From: Nocardia rosealba
GTDB taxonomy: Bacteria; Actinomycetota; Actinomycetes; Mycobacteriales; Mycobacteriaceae
DNA length: 64,000 nucleotides
Assembly: GCF_020216065.1 (NCBI RefSeq)
Contig: NZ_JAIWNA010000010.1
Location: 124,001 to 188,000, forward strand
Direction of reading: 5' to 3'
Part shown: positions 1-8,175 of the stretch, in pieces
Numbering within the stretch: position 1 is the stretch's first letter
How the letters are laid out: every line of letters starts with the position of its first letter
Notes under the pieces: generated by a model
Databases searched by the model: none
Told to the model about the DNA's origin: nothing
Seen by the model: the letters and a program-made list of their open reading frames with translations, nothing else
Made by a program: the position numbers and the translations under genes

Positions 1-126
1 AGTCCGTCACCACGCGCGCCCGGTCGGCGGGCGCTACACCCACAGCGGCAGCCGACCGGCCGAGCTCAGGCAGTGCCGAGCGGGTGCAGGGGCGTTCGCG
101 GGCCTGCCGCTCGAGCGGACCGTCGC

Positions 127-282
127 GCGGGACCCGGCTGTTCGGGTCGGCTGTCGGTGTCGCAGCCGCGTGGCTGTCACGCGGGACCCTGTTGTTCGGT
201 CAGTTGTCGGGTGTCGCGGCCGCGTGGCTGTCGTGCGACACCTGGCTGTTCGGCAACTGTCGGTGTCACACCGCGTGTTCGA
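127..282. repeat. 54-bp imperfect tandem repeat, three copies
   Basis: Three units start at 127, 181 and 235, so the period is exactly 54 bp. The first two are nearly identical, sharing the core GTCGCGGCCGCGTGGCTGTC with one change, and the third decays at its end. The period is a multiple of three, so one frame reads as an 18-residue repeat, but no start, codon pattern or homology supports a protein. It resembles the intergenic minisatellites (MIRU/VNTR type) of mycolic-acid bacteria. The rest of bases 1-374 shows no gene. Confidence 0.6.
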
Positions 283-374
283 ACGCCGGGGTCCCGGGGT
301 GGCTTGGCCGCTCGCGCTTCATGATCGCGGGGCGGCCCGGTGGCGGCGGTGATCCGGGATGACAGACTGGGCGT

Positions 375-1130
375 ATGGGTAAGCAGCAGGCGAACCAGGG
401 GCCGGTTCTGGTCTTGGGTGGGCGCAGTGAGATCGGGCTGGAAGTGGCGCGCAGGCTGGCGCCGGGTCGGGTGGTGATCCTCGCCGCCCGCCGCTCCGAC
501 GCGCTGGCCGCCGAGGTCGAGCAGGTACGCGCGGCCGGGGCGACCGCGGTGCACACGGTCGAATTCGACGCCGACGACACCGCGACGCACGCCACGCTGC
601 TCGAGAAGATCGCCGCCGAACACGGTGGCATCGGCACGGCCGTCCTGGCATTCGGCGTTCTCGGCGACCAAGCCCGCGCCGAACGCGACCCCGACCACGC
701 CGTCGCCGTCGTACACACCGACTACGTCGCCCAGGTAAGCGTTCTCACCACACTCGCGAATCTGATGCGCGCACAGGGCAGTGGCCAGATCGTCGTCTTC
801 AGCTCCATCGCGGGCGTTCGGGTCCGGCGGGCGAACTACGTCTACGGTTCGGCGAAAGCGGGCCTGGACGGGTTCGCCAGCGGCCTCGGTGACGCCCTGC
901 ACGGAACTGGTGTCCAGTTGCTGCTGGTCCGATCGGGTTTCGTCATCGGCCGCATGACCGAGGGCATGGACCCCGCGCCCATGTCCAGCACCCCCGATCA
1001 GGTCGCCGACGCCGTCGTCCGCGCCTTGAACAAGGGCGCCACCCGAGTCGCCGTCCCCGGGCGCCTAGCGCTGGCCTTCTTCGTCATGCGCCTTCTGCCG
1101 CAGTCCATCTGGCGCCGGATGCCACGGTGA
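375..1130 (+). CDS. SDR oxidoreductase, DprE2-like (Rv2073c-type)
   Basis: A 251-residue short-chain dehydrogenase. It has the Rossmann motif GGRSEIG near residues 15-21, an AFGVLGD segment, and the catalytic pair in YGSAK near residue 155. The pattern GGxSEIG...VYGSxKAGLDGF...IWRRMP follows DprE2, the NADH reductase that makes decaprenylphosphoryl-arabinose for the cell wall. The true dprE2 normally sits beside dprE1, whereas this copy lies next to cobL. That matches the M. tuberculosis Rv2073c-cobL order, so I call it a DprE2 paralogue, not dprE2 itself. The ATG follows a run of GGGATGACAGACTGGGCGT without a strong ribosome site. The substrate is unknown. Confidence 0.8.
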   Translation: MGKQQANQGPVLVLGGRSEIGLEVARRLAPGRVVILAARRSDALAAEVEQVRAAGATAVHTVEFDADDTATHATLLEKIAAEHGGIGTAVLAFGVLGDQARAERDPDHAVAVVHTDYVAQVSVLTTLANLMRAQGSGQIVVFSSIAGVRVRRANYVYGSAKAGLDGFASGLGDALHGTGVQLLLVRSGFVIGRMTEGMDPAPMSSTPDQVADAVVRALNKGATRVAVPGRLALAFFVMRLLPQSIWRRMPR

Positions 1131-1332
1131 TTGCCGCCCCGATGGTCCGCTGCGCGCGTGTCGCTTCGGCGCCGGACGCTGCGATGACCTCGGCTTCGAT
1201 GACGCGGCGTGCGCGCCCCGGTTCGGCGTCGTATGTCGCGGTGGCTGCCGTCCCGACGGCCCGGCGTGAGCGCATCGACACTGCTCTGCGTGCGACAACA
1301 ACAGTCCGCTCGCAGGCGGGTGGGGTACCCCG

Positions 1333-2568
1333 ATGACTAGTGCGGCGTGGTCGGGTGTCCCGATCCGCGTGGTGGGTATCGGCGCGGACGGGTGGGGTGG
1401 CCTGGGGGAGCGGGCCAAAGCGGCAGTCGAGGACAGCGAAGTGGTGTTCGGGTCGCCGCGACAGCTGGCGCTGGTACCGGACGGGAAGTTCGAGCGAATC
1501 CCGTGGCCGACACCCCTGCTGCCCGCTCTCCCGGAACTGCTTGCGCACCACAGCGGTCGGCGGCTCACCGTGCTCGCCAGCGGCGATCCCATGTTCTACG
1601 GCATCGGTGCCACCCTGGCCCGCATCGTCGGACCCGGCGCGCTCGACGTGTACCCGCAACCGTCGTCGGCGTCGCTGGCGTGCGCCCGGCTCGGCTGGCC
1701 GCTGGCCGAGACCCCGGTGGTGAGTGTGGTCGCCCGACCGCTCACCACGGTGCTGCCGGAACTGGCCGACCGCCGTCGAATTCTCGTCCTGAGCGAGAAC
1801 GAATCGACCCCGGCCGCGCTGGCGAAACTACTGCGCGACAACGGTTTCGGTGCCTCCACGCTCACCGTGCTCGAACAGCTCGGCGGCGAGAACGAATGCC
1901 TGCGTACCGGCACGGCCGACGGCTGGCAGCACCCGCCTGGCGACCCGCTCAACCTCTGCGCCGTCGACTGCGTGGCCGACCCCGACCACCCCCGCCGCAC
2001 GAGAATGCCTGGCCTGCGCGACGATTCGTTCACCGGCGACGGCCAGCTCACCAAAGCCGAGGTCCGCGCACTCACCGTCAGCGCCCTCGCCCCGGCACCC
2101 GGCGAACTGCTGTGGGATGTCGGCGGCGGTTCGGGCACCATCGCGATCGAATGGTGCCGTACCCACCCGGCGTGCCGCGCGGTCACCTATGAACGCCTGC
2201 CCGCCCGTCGCGATCAGATCGCCACCAACGCGCACGCGCTCGGTGTGCCCGGCATCGCGGTGTGCGGCACGTTCCCCGACACCCGCACCGACTCCCCGGC
2301 GCCCGACGCGATCTTCCTGGGCGGCGGACTCACCCAGGACGGCGTTTTCGACGCCTGCTGGCAACGCCTGCGGCCCGGCGGCCGCCTGGTGGCCAATGCG
2401 GTGACCGCGGAGTCGGAAACGCTGCTGCTGGCCTGGTGCGCGCGCCACGGTGGCACCCTGCGCAAATTCCAGATCTACCGAGGTGAACCGCTCGGCGGGT
2501 TCACGGCGTGGCGGCCGCAGCTTCCCGTCGCGCAGTGGATCGTCGTCAAACCGCGCGCAAATTCCTGA
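1333..2568 (+). CDS. cobL: Precorrin-6Y C5,15-methyltransferase (decarboxylating)
   Basis: CobL (411 residues) methylates precorrin-6B at C5 and C15 and removes the C12 acetate carboxyl in the aerobic cobalamin pathway. The N-terminal half is a tetrapyrrole methylase (CbiE type) with GIGADGW near residue 14 and LASGDPMFYGIG near residue 80. The C-terminal half is a CbiT-type methyltransferase with the SAM loop DVGGGSGTIAIEW near residue 255. Length is normal for the two-domain fusion. The ATG directly follows a GGGGTACCCC palindrome (1322-1331). The 200 bp upstream hold no supported gene. In M. tuberculosis cobM and cobK follow cobL. Here cobM is absent. Confidence 0.93.
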   Translation: MTSAAWSGVPIRVVGIGADGWGGLGERAKAAVEDSEVVFGSPRQLALVPDGKFERIPWPTPLLPALPELLAHHSGRRLTVLASGDPMFYGIGATLARIVGPGALDVYPQPSSASLACARLGWPLAETPVVSVVARPLTTVLPELADRRRILVLSENESTPAALAKLLRDNGFGASTLTVLEQLGGENECLRTGTADGWQHPPGDPLNLCAVDCVADPDHPRRTRMPGLRDDSFTGDGQLTKAEVRALTVSALAPAPGELLWDVGGGSGTIAIEWCRTHPACRAVTYERLPARRDQIATNAHALGVPGIAVCGTFPDTRTDSPAPDAIFLGGGLTQDGVFDACWQRLRPGGRLVANAVTAESETLLLAWCARHGGTLRKFQIYRGEPLGGFTAWRPQLPVAQWIVVKPRANS

Positions 2569-3071
2569 CGAGTCACCCGTCGTCTCGCATAACGATGTGC
2601 CGGGGTGTGCGCCCCGAATTTGCTCCTTTTCGGGTAGCAGGCCGATGCGACTGTTCAGTCCACACGTGGTCTCGCGCGCCACCGGCCGAACATCGCTCGC
2701 ACGCGGCGTATGTCTTCGATGGCATCGAGATGCTGGGCAATCGCCCAGTGTGGCTACCGGACTCGAAACCGATGTCGGGCTCGCCGGTGCGCCCGCACCA
2801 CCGACCCGGGCGTGGGCGGCGAACGTGCTGGTCAACCGTCCATGTCGACACTGTGCCGATCACGGTCAGATCACGGTCAGATCACGGCCGAACGGTGAGT
2901 GCATCTGCAAGCTCATCCAGAAAGTTATGCGCCGAAGGTGTAACACTTCCTCAACGGGGGTATGGTCGGGCGCGGCCCGGGCAAAACTCGGAGCCTCGAT
3001 TTCGATGGACGGAGTTGTATGCGGTGCACCAGGTCGACCACCCCTGACCGGGACGACGTCAGCGGGCAGTC
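2569..3071. other. Intergenic region between cobL and cobK; no gene seen
   Basis: This 503-bp stretch occupies the place where cobM would be expected. All three forward frames were read and none resembles a tetrapyrrole methylase. It contains three tandem copies of GATCACGGYC(A) with an 11-bp period (2858-2868, 2869-2879, 2880-2889). Base composition is less GC-rich than the flanking genes. It may carry the cobK promoter, but I could not assign one confidently. Confidence 0.6.
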
Positions 3072-3824
3072 CTGAGAGTTCTGATCCTCGGCGGTACGGG
3101 TGAGGCTCGTGAGCTGGCGAACCTGGCGTCCGGTGAGCGTGGAGTCGACATCGTCTCCTCGCTGGCGGGACGTGTCGCCAACCCGCGATTGCCGGTCGGT
3201 CCGGTGCGCATCGGCGGATTCGGTGGTGTCGAGGGCCTCCGAACCTGGCTACGCGAGAACCGTATCGATGCCGTCGTGGATGCCACCCACCCCTTCGCGG
3301 CCCAGGTCAGTACCCATGCGGCGACCGCGGCCGCCGACCTCGGCTTGCCCGCGCTGCACCTGCGCCGCCCCGAATGGGTGCCGCGCCGGGGCGACTTGTG
3401 GACGCGGGTACCCGATCTCGCCGGGGCAGCCTCCGCCCTGGCCGACCGGGGCGAGAATGTGCTGCTCACCATCGGCCGCCAAGGTGTCGGCGCCTTCGAG
3501 GGCTGTCGCAGGCAGCGTTTCGTCATCCGATCGATCGACGCGCCGACCGCCCCGCTGCCACCGCGCTACGAATTGCTGCTCGCGCGTGGGCCGTTCACCT
3601 TCGACGAGGAACTGGTGCTGATGTCGCGTCATCGCATCGACGTCCTGGTCACCAAGAACAGTGGCGGTGCGCAGACCGAGGCGAAGATCGCCGCGGCGCG
3701 CACGGCCGGCGTGCCGGTCGTCATGATCGAACGCCCACCCCTGCCCGCGGGCGCGAACGTCGTCGACGAGGTCGGCGCCGCCCTCGACTGGTTGCGGCTC
3801 GCGACCGCGCACAGCGTTTCCTGA
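3072..3824 (+). CDS. cobK: Precorrin-6A reductase
   Basis: CobK (250 residues) reduces precorrin-6A to dihydro-precorrin-6B with NADPH. The N-terminal nucleotide motif LILGGTGEARELA and later VDATHPFAAQVS, PEWVPR and VTKNSGGAQTEAK are family landmarks. The frame is closed by a stop at 3045-3047, and the only usable codons before the essential GGTGEA motif are non-ATG. I place the start at CTG (3072), giving MRVLILGG. The next standard start is a TTG at 3189, after the nucleotide site, which would destroy the enzyme. A CTG start is rare and should be checked. It converges on the padR gene two bases downstream. Confidence 0.88.
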   Translation: MRVLILGGTGEARELANLASGERGVDIVSSLAGRVANPRLPVGPVRIGGFGGVEGLRTWLRENRIDAVVDATHPFAAQVSTHAATAAADLGLPALHLRRPEWVPRRGDLWTRVPDLAGAASALADRGENVLLTIGRQGVGAFEGCRRQRFVIRSIDAPTAPLPPRYELLLARGPFTFDEELVLMSRHRIDVLVTKNSGGAQTEAKIAAARTAGVPVVMIERPPLPAGANVVDEVGAALDWLRLATAHSVS

Positions 3825-3826
3825 GC

Positions 3827-4369
3827 TCAGCGCGGCGGTTGCCCGGCAAAGACGGCGGGCAGCTGGTCGAACCACTGCAGCACCGCGCGCTCGTAGGCGA
3901 TCCCGAATTCGAGAGTGGCGCGCTGATGTGGCGCCAGAGCGGTCGCGTCCTCGTCGAGATAGCGGTCGAGCCGGTCCTGGTGGATGTTGCGGTTGGCGGT
4001 GATGATCCGGTCGCGGTGCGTGGGATCGAGATGCTCGCCGAACGACAGTGTGAGCAGCAACGGCACCCGGATCGTCTCGGCACCGGGATCGCGGGCGATC
4101 CATTCGGCGAACGCCTCCCGCCCGGTGTCGGTGATCCGGTAGGGAATGCGCTCTCGCGCACCTCGTTCACCCTTGGTCACCAGGCCCGCGGTGTCCATCG
4201 TGGCGAGTTCGCGGTAGACCTGGCTCTGGGTGATGGTCCAGAAGTCGCCGATGCGTTGCTGGGCGAGAGTCGCCAGGTCCCAGCCCGACATCGGACCCTC
4301 GTGCAGGAACCCCAGCAGCGAAGCCGCGGTGGAGTTCAGTGGGCGGCGGCGGGTCGCGGTGTCGGTCAA
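3827..4369 (-). CDS. PadR-family transcriptional regulator
   Basis: A 180-residue PadR protein. The N-terminal winged helix contains GFLHEGPMSGWDLA, the SQVYRELATMDTAGLV recognition region and an ITDTGREAF wing. The C-terminal helical dimerisation arm runs from about residue 100 to 180. PadR repressors usually control their own gene or a neighbouring detoxification gene. A symmetric site lies about 20 bp upstream of the start (4390-4408), fitting autoregulation. The gene lies between convergent cobK and the 3' end of cobIJ, so a role in cob control is possible but unsupported. Its ligand is unknown. Confidence 0.85.
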   Translation of the reverse strand: MTDTATRRRPLNSTAASLLGFLHEGPMSGWDLATLAQQRIGDFWTITQSQVYRELATMDTAGLVTKGERGARERIPYRITDTGREAFAEWIARDPGAETIRVPLLLTLSFGEHLDPTHRDRIITANRNIHQDRLDRYLDEDATALAPHQRATLEFGIAYERAVLQWFDQLPAVFAGQPPR

Positions 4370-4389
4370 CGGTCAACTCCCTTCGAACT

Positions 4390-4408
4390 ACATTCCTATG
4401 TGGAATGT
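4390..4408. promoter_or_regulatory. Candidate PadR operator
   Basis: A perfect inverted repeat ACATTCC-tatgt-GGAATGT lies 21 bp upstream of the padR start codon. Its outer ACAT/ATGT ends match the half-sites commonly seen in PadR operators. Placement fits autorepression. This is inference from symmetry and position. Confidence 0.55.
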
Positions 4409-4462
4409 TAGGCCAGTGTGGGGGTCGCGCCAAGGTTGCCCGTGTCGCGGCGTGTCGTGGGT

Positions 4463-6031
4463 CTAGGCGTTCTCGTAGCGGCGCGCCGTGAAAACGCGGG
4501 TCCCCTCGGGCGTGTCGAAGGCCGTCGTGGTGGAGGCGCCGATGATGAGCAGCGTGCGCATGTCGACCTCGTCGGGGTTCAGGTCGGCGAGGGTCACCAC
4601 CCGCACCGATTCCGTCGGGCCACCGACATCGCGACCGAGCACCACCGGCGTCTCCGGGTCGCGGTGGGTCAGCAGGATCTCGCGCATCGCGCCCACTTGC
4701 CAGCGTCTCTGCGAGGAGGCCGGGTTGTAGATCGCGATCGCCATATCCGCCGCCGCGACAGCCGAAAGCCGTTGCGCCACAACCTCCCACGGCTTGAGCC
4801 GATCGGAGAGCGAGATCATCGCGTAGTCGTGGCCCAGCGGCGCGCCCACCCGGCTCGCCACCGCGTTGGCCGCCGTCAGCCCCGGCAACACCCGCACCGG
4901 CACATCCTTGAACTGCGGTTCGGCCGATACCTCGAGCACCGCCGAGGCCATCGCGAACACCCCCGGATCACCGGAGGACACCACGGCAACCCGCGCACCG
5001 CGCTTGGCCAGATCGAGTGCCATCGCGGCGCGCTCCGACTCGACCTTGTTGTCGCTGGCGTGCCTGCGCTGGCCGGCCCGCTCGGGGACACGGTTGATGT
5101 AGGTGGTGTAGCCGACGAGATCGGTCGCCTCGTCCAAGGCGGCAGTGACCTCCGGGGTGGTCCAGTCCGCAGCGCCGGGCCCGAGGCCGACGACCACGAC
5201 TTCGCCTGCGGCACCTGCCGATTCACCGTCCGCAGCATTGCTGGTCGTCGGCTCCGACGTGTTCGTCGGTGCCCCGCGGTGCTGTCCGCCGACGAGGGCC
5301 GCGACCCCGGTGGTCGGGGTGGGTCCGGGAACCAGCGTGATCGAGAAGTAGGGCACATCGGCCTCGTCGACATCGGCGGCCGCGAGTACCCGCTGGCGGG
5401 TGCTGCTCGCGCGTTCGACGTAGTAGGCGTCGTCGAGGCGACCGGCGTCGGCGAGCGCCCGGCGCACACCGGGGAAGGTGCGGCCCAGCTTCATGATCGC
5501 GGCGGCGTCGGTCTCGCGCAGCCGCTCGGTGAGTTCGTCGACGGGCATGGTGCCGGGCAGCACCGTGAGAACCTGCTCGCCTTCCACCAGGGGCGTGCCG
5601 AGTGCCGCCGAGGCCGCGCTCACCGAGGTGATGCCGGGGACGATCTCGGCGTTGAACCGGTCGGCCAGGCGGCGGTGCATGTGCATGTACGAGGAGTAGA
5701 ACAGCGGGTCACCGGCCGCGAGCAGGGCGACATCGCGTCCGGCGGCGAGGTGGGCGGCCAGCCGGGTCGCGGCCTGCTCGTAGAATTCGTCGATCGCGCC
5801 CTGGTACCCGCCGGGGTGGTCGGTGGTCTCGGTGGTCACGGGGTAGACGAGGTGCTCTTCGATCTGACCCGGACGCATGTACGGCTCGGCGATGCCCCGG
5901 GAGATGCTGCGCCCGTGCCTGGCGCTGTGGAAGGCCACCACGTCGGCGGCGCCGATGAGCCGGGCCGCTTTCACCGTCACCAGTTCGGGATCGCCGGGGC
6001 CGAGGCCGATGCCCCAGAGTGTGCCGCTCAT
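4463..6031 (-). CDS. cobIJ: Precorrin-2 C20- / precorrin-3B C17-methyltransferase fusion
   Basis: A 522-residue bifunctional enzyme. Residues 1-235 are CobI, which methylates precorrin-2 at C20: [16 protein letters not shown] at the start, [11 protein letters not shown], and [15 protein letters not shown]. Residues about 270-522 are CobJ, which contracts the ring and methylates C17: [48 protein letters not shown] Ser/Thr/Ala-rich linker of about 35 residues joins them. The fusion is the arrangement of M. tuberculosis cobIJ (Rv2066). The ATG overlaps the cobH stop as ATGA, so translation is probably coupled. The reading frame stays open upstream, but conservation begins at [14 protein letters not shown]. 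Confidence 0.94.
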   Translation of the reverse strand: MSGTLWGIGLGPGDPELVTVKAARLIGAADVVAFHSARHGRSISRGIAEPYMRPGQIEEHLVYPVTTETTDHPGGYQGAIDEFYEQAATRLAAHLAAGRDVALLAAGDPLFYSSYMHMHRRLADRFNAEIVPGITSVSAASAALGTPLVEGEQVLTVLPGTMPVDELTERLRETDAAAIMKLGRTFPGVRRALADAGRLDDAYYVERASSTRQRVLAAADVDEADVPYFSITLVPGPTPTTGVAALVGGQHRGAPTNTSEPTTSNAADGESAGAAGEVVVVGLGPGAADWTTPEVTAALDEATDLVGYTTYINRVPERAGQRRHASDNKVESERAAMALDLAKRGARVAVVSSGDPGVFAMASAVLEVSAEPQFKDVPVRVLPGLTAANAVASRVGAPLGHDYAMISLSDRLKPWEVVAQRLSAVAAADMAIAIYNPASSQRRWQVGAMREILLTHRDPETPVVLGRDVGGPTESVRVVTLADLNPDEVDMRTLLIIGASTTTAFDTPEGTRVFTARRYENA

Positions 6032-6669
6032 TCCTGTTCGCTCGCAATCGCGTTCAGCGCCGACGCGGTGATGGCGCTGCCGCCCCGCCTGCCGCGCACG
6101 GTCAGATATTCGACGCCACCGAAGTCGATCAGCGCCTGCTTGGATTCGGCCGCGCCGATGAAACCGACGGGGATGCCGATGATCGCGGCGGGTCGCGGTG
6201 CGCCTGCGTCGAGCATGTCGAGCAGGTGGAACAGCGCGGTCGGGGCGTTGCCGATGGCGACCACCGCGCCGTCGAGTTCGGCGCGCAGCAGGTCGAGCGC
6301 GGCGACCGAACGGGTGTTGCCCATGCTCGCGGCCAGCTCGGGCACGCGCGGATCGGTGAGGTTGCACAGCACCGGGTTGTCGGCGGGCAGCCGCTTACGG
6401 GTGACACCCGAGGCGACCATATTGGCGTCGCAGATGATCGGTTTGCCCGCCCGCAACGCGGCGCGCGCGGCCGCGACCACACCGGGGGTGTAGGCGATGT
6501 CGCCCGCCAGGTCGACCTGTCCGCACCCGTGGATCATCCGCACCACCACGCGCTCGACATCGGCGGGAAAACCGGCGAGGTCGGCTTCGGCGCGGATGGT
6601 CGCGAACGAGCGCCGATAGATCTCGGCCCCGTCGGTGAGGTAGCTGGTGCGCACGTCGGACATGCGCAC
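6028..6669 (-). CDS. cobH: Precorrin-8X methylmutase
   Basis: CobH (213 residues) moves the C11 methyl to C12, converting precorrin-8X to hydrogenobyrinate. The catalytic histidine is visible in [10 protein letters not shown] (His47), and [15 protein letters not shown] and [13 protein letters not shown] follow as in the family. It is the first gene of a two-gene cobH-cobIJ unit on the minus strand, with a four-base overlap. An alternative start at the second Met (6663) gives MSDVRTSYL and cannot be excluded. No riboswitch was seen upstream. cobG, which usually precedes cobH, is 3 kb away here. Confidence 0.93.
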   Translation of the reverse strand: MRMSDVRTSYLTDGAEIYRRSFATIRAEADLAGFPADVERVVVRMIHGCGQVDLAGDIAYTPGVVAAARAALRAGKPIICDANMVASGVTRKRLPADNPVLCNLTDPRVPELAASMGNTRSVAALDLLRAELDGAVVAIGNAPTALFHLLDMLDAGAPRPAAIIGIPVGFIGAAESKQALIDFGGVEYLTVRGRRGGSAITASALNAIASEQE

Positions 6670-6712
6670 AACCCTAGAACCTGGCCGCGACGTGGTGTTC
6701 GGCGCGGTCGGC

Positions 6713-7150
6713 TCAGGTGCGCGGGCGCTCGAGGATGCGCGACATCACCAGCGAACTCCTGGTGCGCCCGACGCGCGCGTTCTCCCTGATCCGCTCCACG
6801 GTCACCTCGATCTCGGCCATGTCGGTGGCCATCACGTGCACCAGCGCGTCGGCTTCGCCCGCGATGGTGCACACTCCGACGACCTGCGGGATCGGTTCCA
6901 GTGTCCGGCGCAGTTCGGCGGGGGAGATGTTGTCGCGGTAGTACACCTCCACGTACGCCTCGGTGGTCCAGCCGAGGGCGACCGGATTGACCAGGGCGGT
7001 GAATCCGGTGATCTGCCCACCCGCCACCATCTTGTCCACCCGCCGCTTCACCGCGGGCGCCGACAATCCGACGATCGAGCCGATCTCGCCGAAGGTGGCA
7101 CGTGCGTTCTTCAGCAGGGCGGCGAGAATGCGGCGGTCGATGTCGTCCAT
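6713..7150 (-). CDS. Lrp/AsnC-family transcriptional regulator
   Basis: A 145-residue Lrp/AsnC protein. It has an N-terminal HTH ([20 protein letters not shown], then [17 protein letters not shown]) and a C-terminal RAM/ActR ligand domain ([25 protein letters not shown]). The start was chosen at the ATG that begins the canonical 'DDIDRRIL' helix, although the frame is open further upstream. It is divergent from the dimethylargininase-like gene. M. tuberculosis has a similar AsnC/DDAH pair (Rv2324/Rv2323c), so it probably senses arginine, ornithine or a related amino acid. Confidence 0.88.
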   Translation of the reverse strand: MDDIDRRILAALLKNARATFGEIGSIVGLSAPAVKRRVDKMVAGGQITGFTALVNPVALGWTTEAYVEVYYRDNISPAELRRTLEPIPQVVGVCTIAGEADALVHVMATDMAEIEVTVERIRENARVGRTRSSLVMSRILERPRT

Positions 7151-7163
7151 GGGGATCCTCTCA

Positions 7164-7205
7164 CGCAATGGATCACCATTTTCCCATCGATACGCGCAAT
7201 GGATC
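7164..7205. promoter_or_regulatory. Paired direct repeats, candidate AsnC binding sites
   Basis: The 11-bp sequence CGCAATGGATC occurs at 7164-7174 and again at 7195-7205, exactly 31 bp apart (about three helical turns). They lie between the divergent asnC-type and DDAH-type genes. A weaker third element (CGCGCAACG) follows. Helically phased repeats suit the octameric Lrp family. Confidence 0.5.
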
Positions 7206-7279
7206 GGTGTTCCCCGCGCAACGTGGCGACATTTACCGTCGAGACGTCGATTCGCGCCGCGCAGCCACCGGGAGTCCTG

Positions 7280-8140
7280 ATGACCGCCGTCCTTCCCCTT
7301 CCCTCCTCGACTCCGGCGCGGATGGCCACCCCGCGCCGCTTCGTGATGTGCCGACCCGACCATTTCGAGGTCACCTACGCGATCAATCCGTGGATGGATC
7401 CGGCAGCGCCGGTGGACCGCGCGCGGGCGCTGTCGCAGTGGGAGATCCTGCGCGCACTGCTCGAACAGCACGGACATTCGGTGGAGACCGTGCCGGGTGA
7501 GCCGGGCCTGCCCGACATGGTGTTCGCCGCCAACAGTGCGATCGTGATCGGCGGGCGTGCGTTGTCGGCCCGCTTCGCCCATCCCGAGCGGCAACCGGAG
7601 GGCCCGGCGTTTCACCGCTGGTTCGCGGCGCGGGAGCTACGCGAGCTGGCGGTGGCGGCCGAAACCAACGAGGGGGAGGGCGATTTCGCGTTCGCGGGCG
7701 ATCGGATCCTGGCCGGCACGGGATTCCGCTGCACGGCGGCCGCCCACGCCGAGGCCGAACGGTTCTTCGGCCTGCCCGTGCTGTCGCTCGAGCTGATCGA
7801 TCCGCGCTTCTATCACCTCGACACCGCGCTGACGTGCCTCGACGAGACCACCATCGCCTATTACCCAGGGGCCTTCAGTCCGCAGGCCCGCGAGGCCCTG
7901 GCCGTCCATTACCCGGATGCGATCCTGGCCACCGAGGCCGATGCCATGTCCTTCGGCCTCAACGGGGTGAGCGACGGCCGCCACGTCTTCCTCGACCCGG
8001 GCGCGACCGGGCTGATCGCCGCCCTGCGCGAGCGGGGTTTCGAACCGGTCCCGGTCGACATGTCCGAGCTGCGCAAAGGTGGTGGCGGCGTGAAGTGCTG
8101 CGTCCTCGAACTGCACACACCCCGCGAACCCCGACCCTGA
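7280..8140 (+). CDS. Dimethylarginine dimethylaminohydrolase / amidinotransferase-fold hydrolase
   Basis: A 286-residue protein of the pentein (guanidino-modifying) fold. The motif order is diagnostic: MCRPDHFEVTYAINPWM, MVFAANSAIV, EGEGDFAFAG (acidic substrate residues near 131-135), FYHLDTAL (catalytic His179) and GGGGVKCCVLEL (catalytic Cys273). Such enzymes hydrolyse methylated arginine, arginine or ornithine-related guanidines to citrulline. The ATG at 7280 follows GGGAG. The AsnC gene is divergent. The usual partner ornithine aminotransferase (rocD) is not next door, as it would be in M. tuberculosis. DDAH versus arginase-like activity cannot be decided by eye. Confidence 0.85.
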   Translation: MTAVLPLPSSTPARMATPRRFVMCRPDHFEVTYAINPWMDPAAPVDRARALSQWEILRALLEQHGHSVETVPGEPGLPDMVFAANSAIVIGGRALSARFAHPERQPEGPAFHRWFAARELRELAVAAETNEGEGDFAFAGDRILAGTGFRCTAAAHAEAERFFGLPVLSLELIDPRFYHLDTALTCLDETTIAYYPGAFSPQAREALAVHYPDAILATEADAMSFGLNGVSDGRHVFLDPGATGLIAALRERGFEPVPVDMSELRKGGGGVKCCVLELHTPREPRP

Positions 8141-8175
8141 GCCGGCCGGGGAGGCTGGGTTCCCGGCCGACCCGG

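Noticed and set aside
1127-1336. Short forward frame between the DprE2-like gene and cobL
   Set aside because: No ribosome site, Arg/Ala-rich composition and overlap with both neighbours. Treated as non-coding.
2858-2889. Three tandem GATCACGGYCA units considered as replication iterons
   Set aside because: Too few and too short, with no replication gene or AT-rich region nearby. Left as a local repeat.
4418-6493. Open frame of 691 codons on the plus strand opposite cobIJ and cobH
   Set aside because: It mirrors real genes on the other strand, is rich in Arg, Gly and Asp, and has no recognisable domain.
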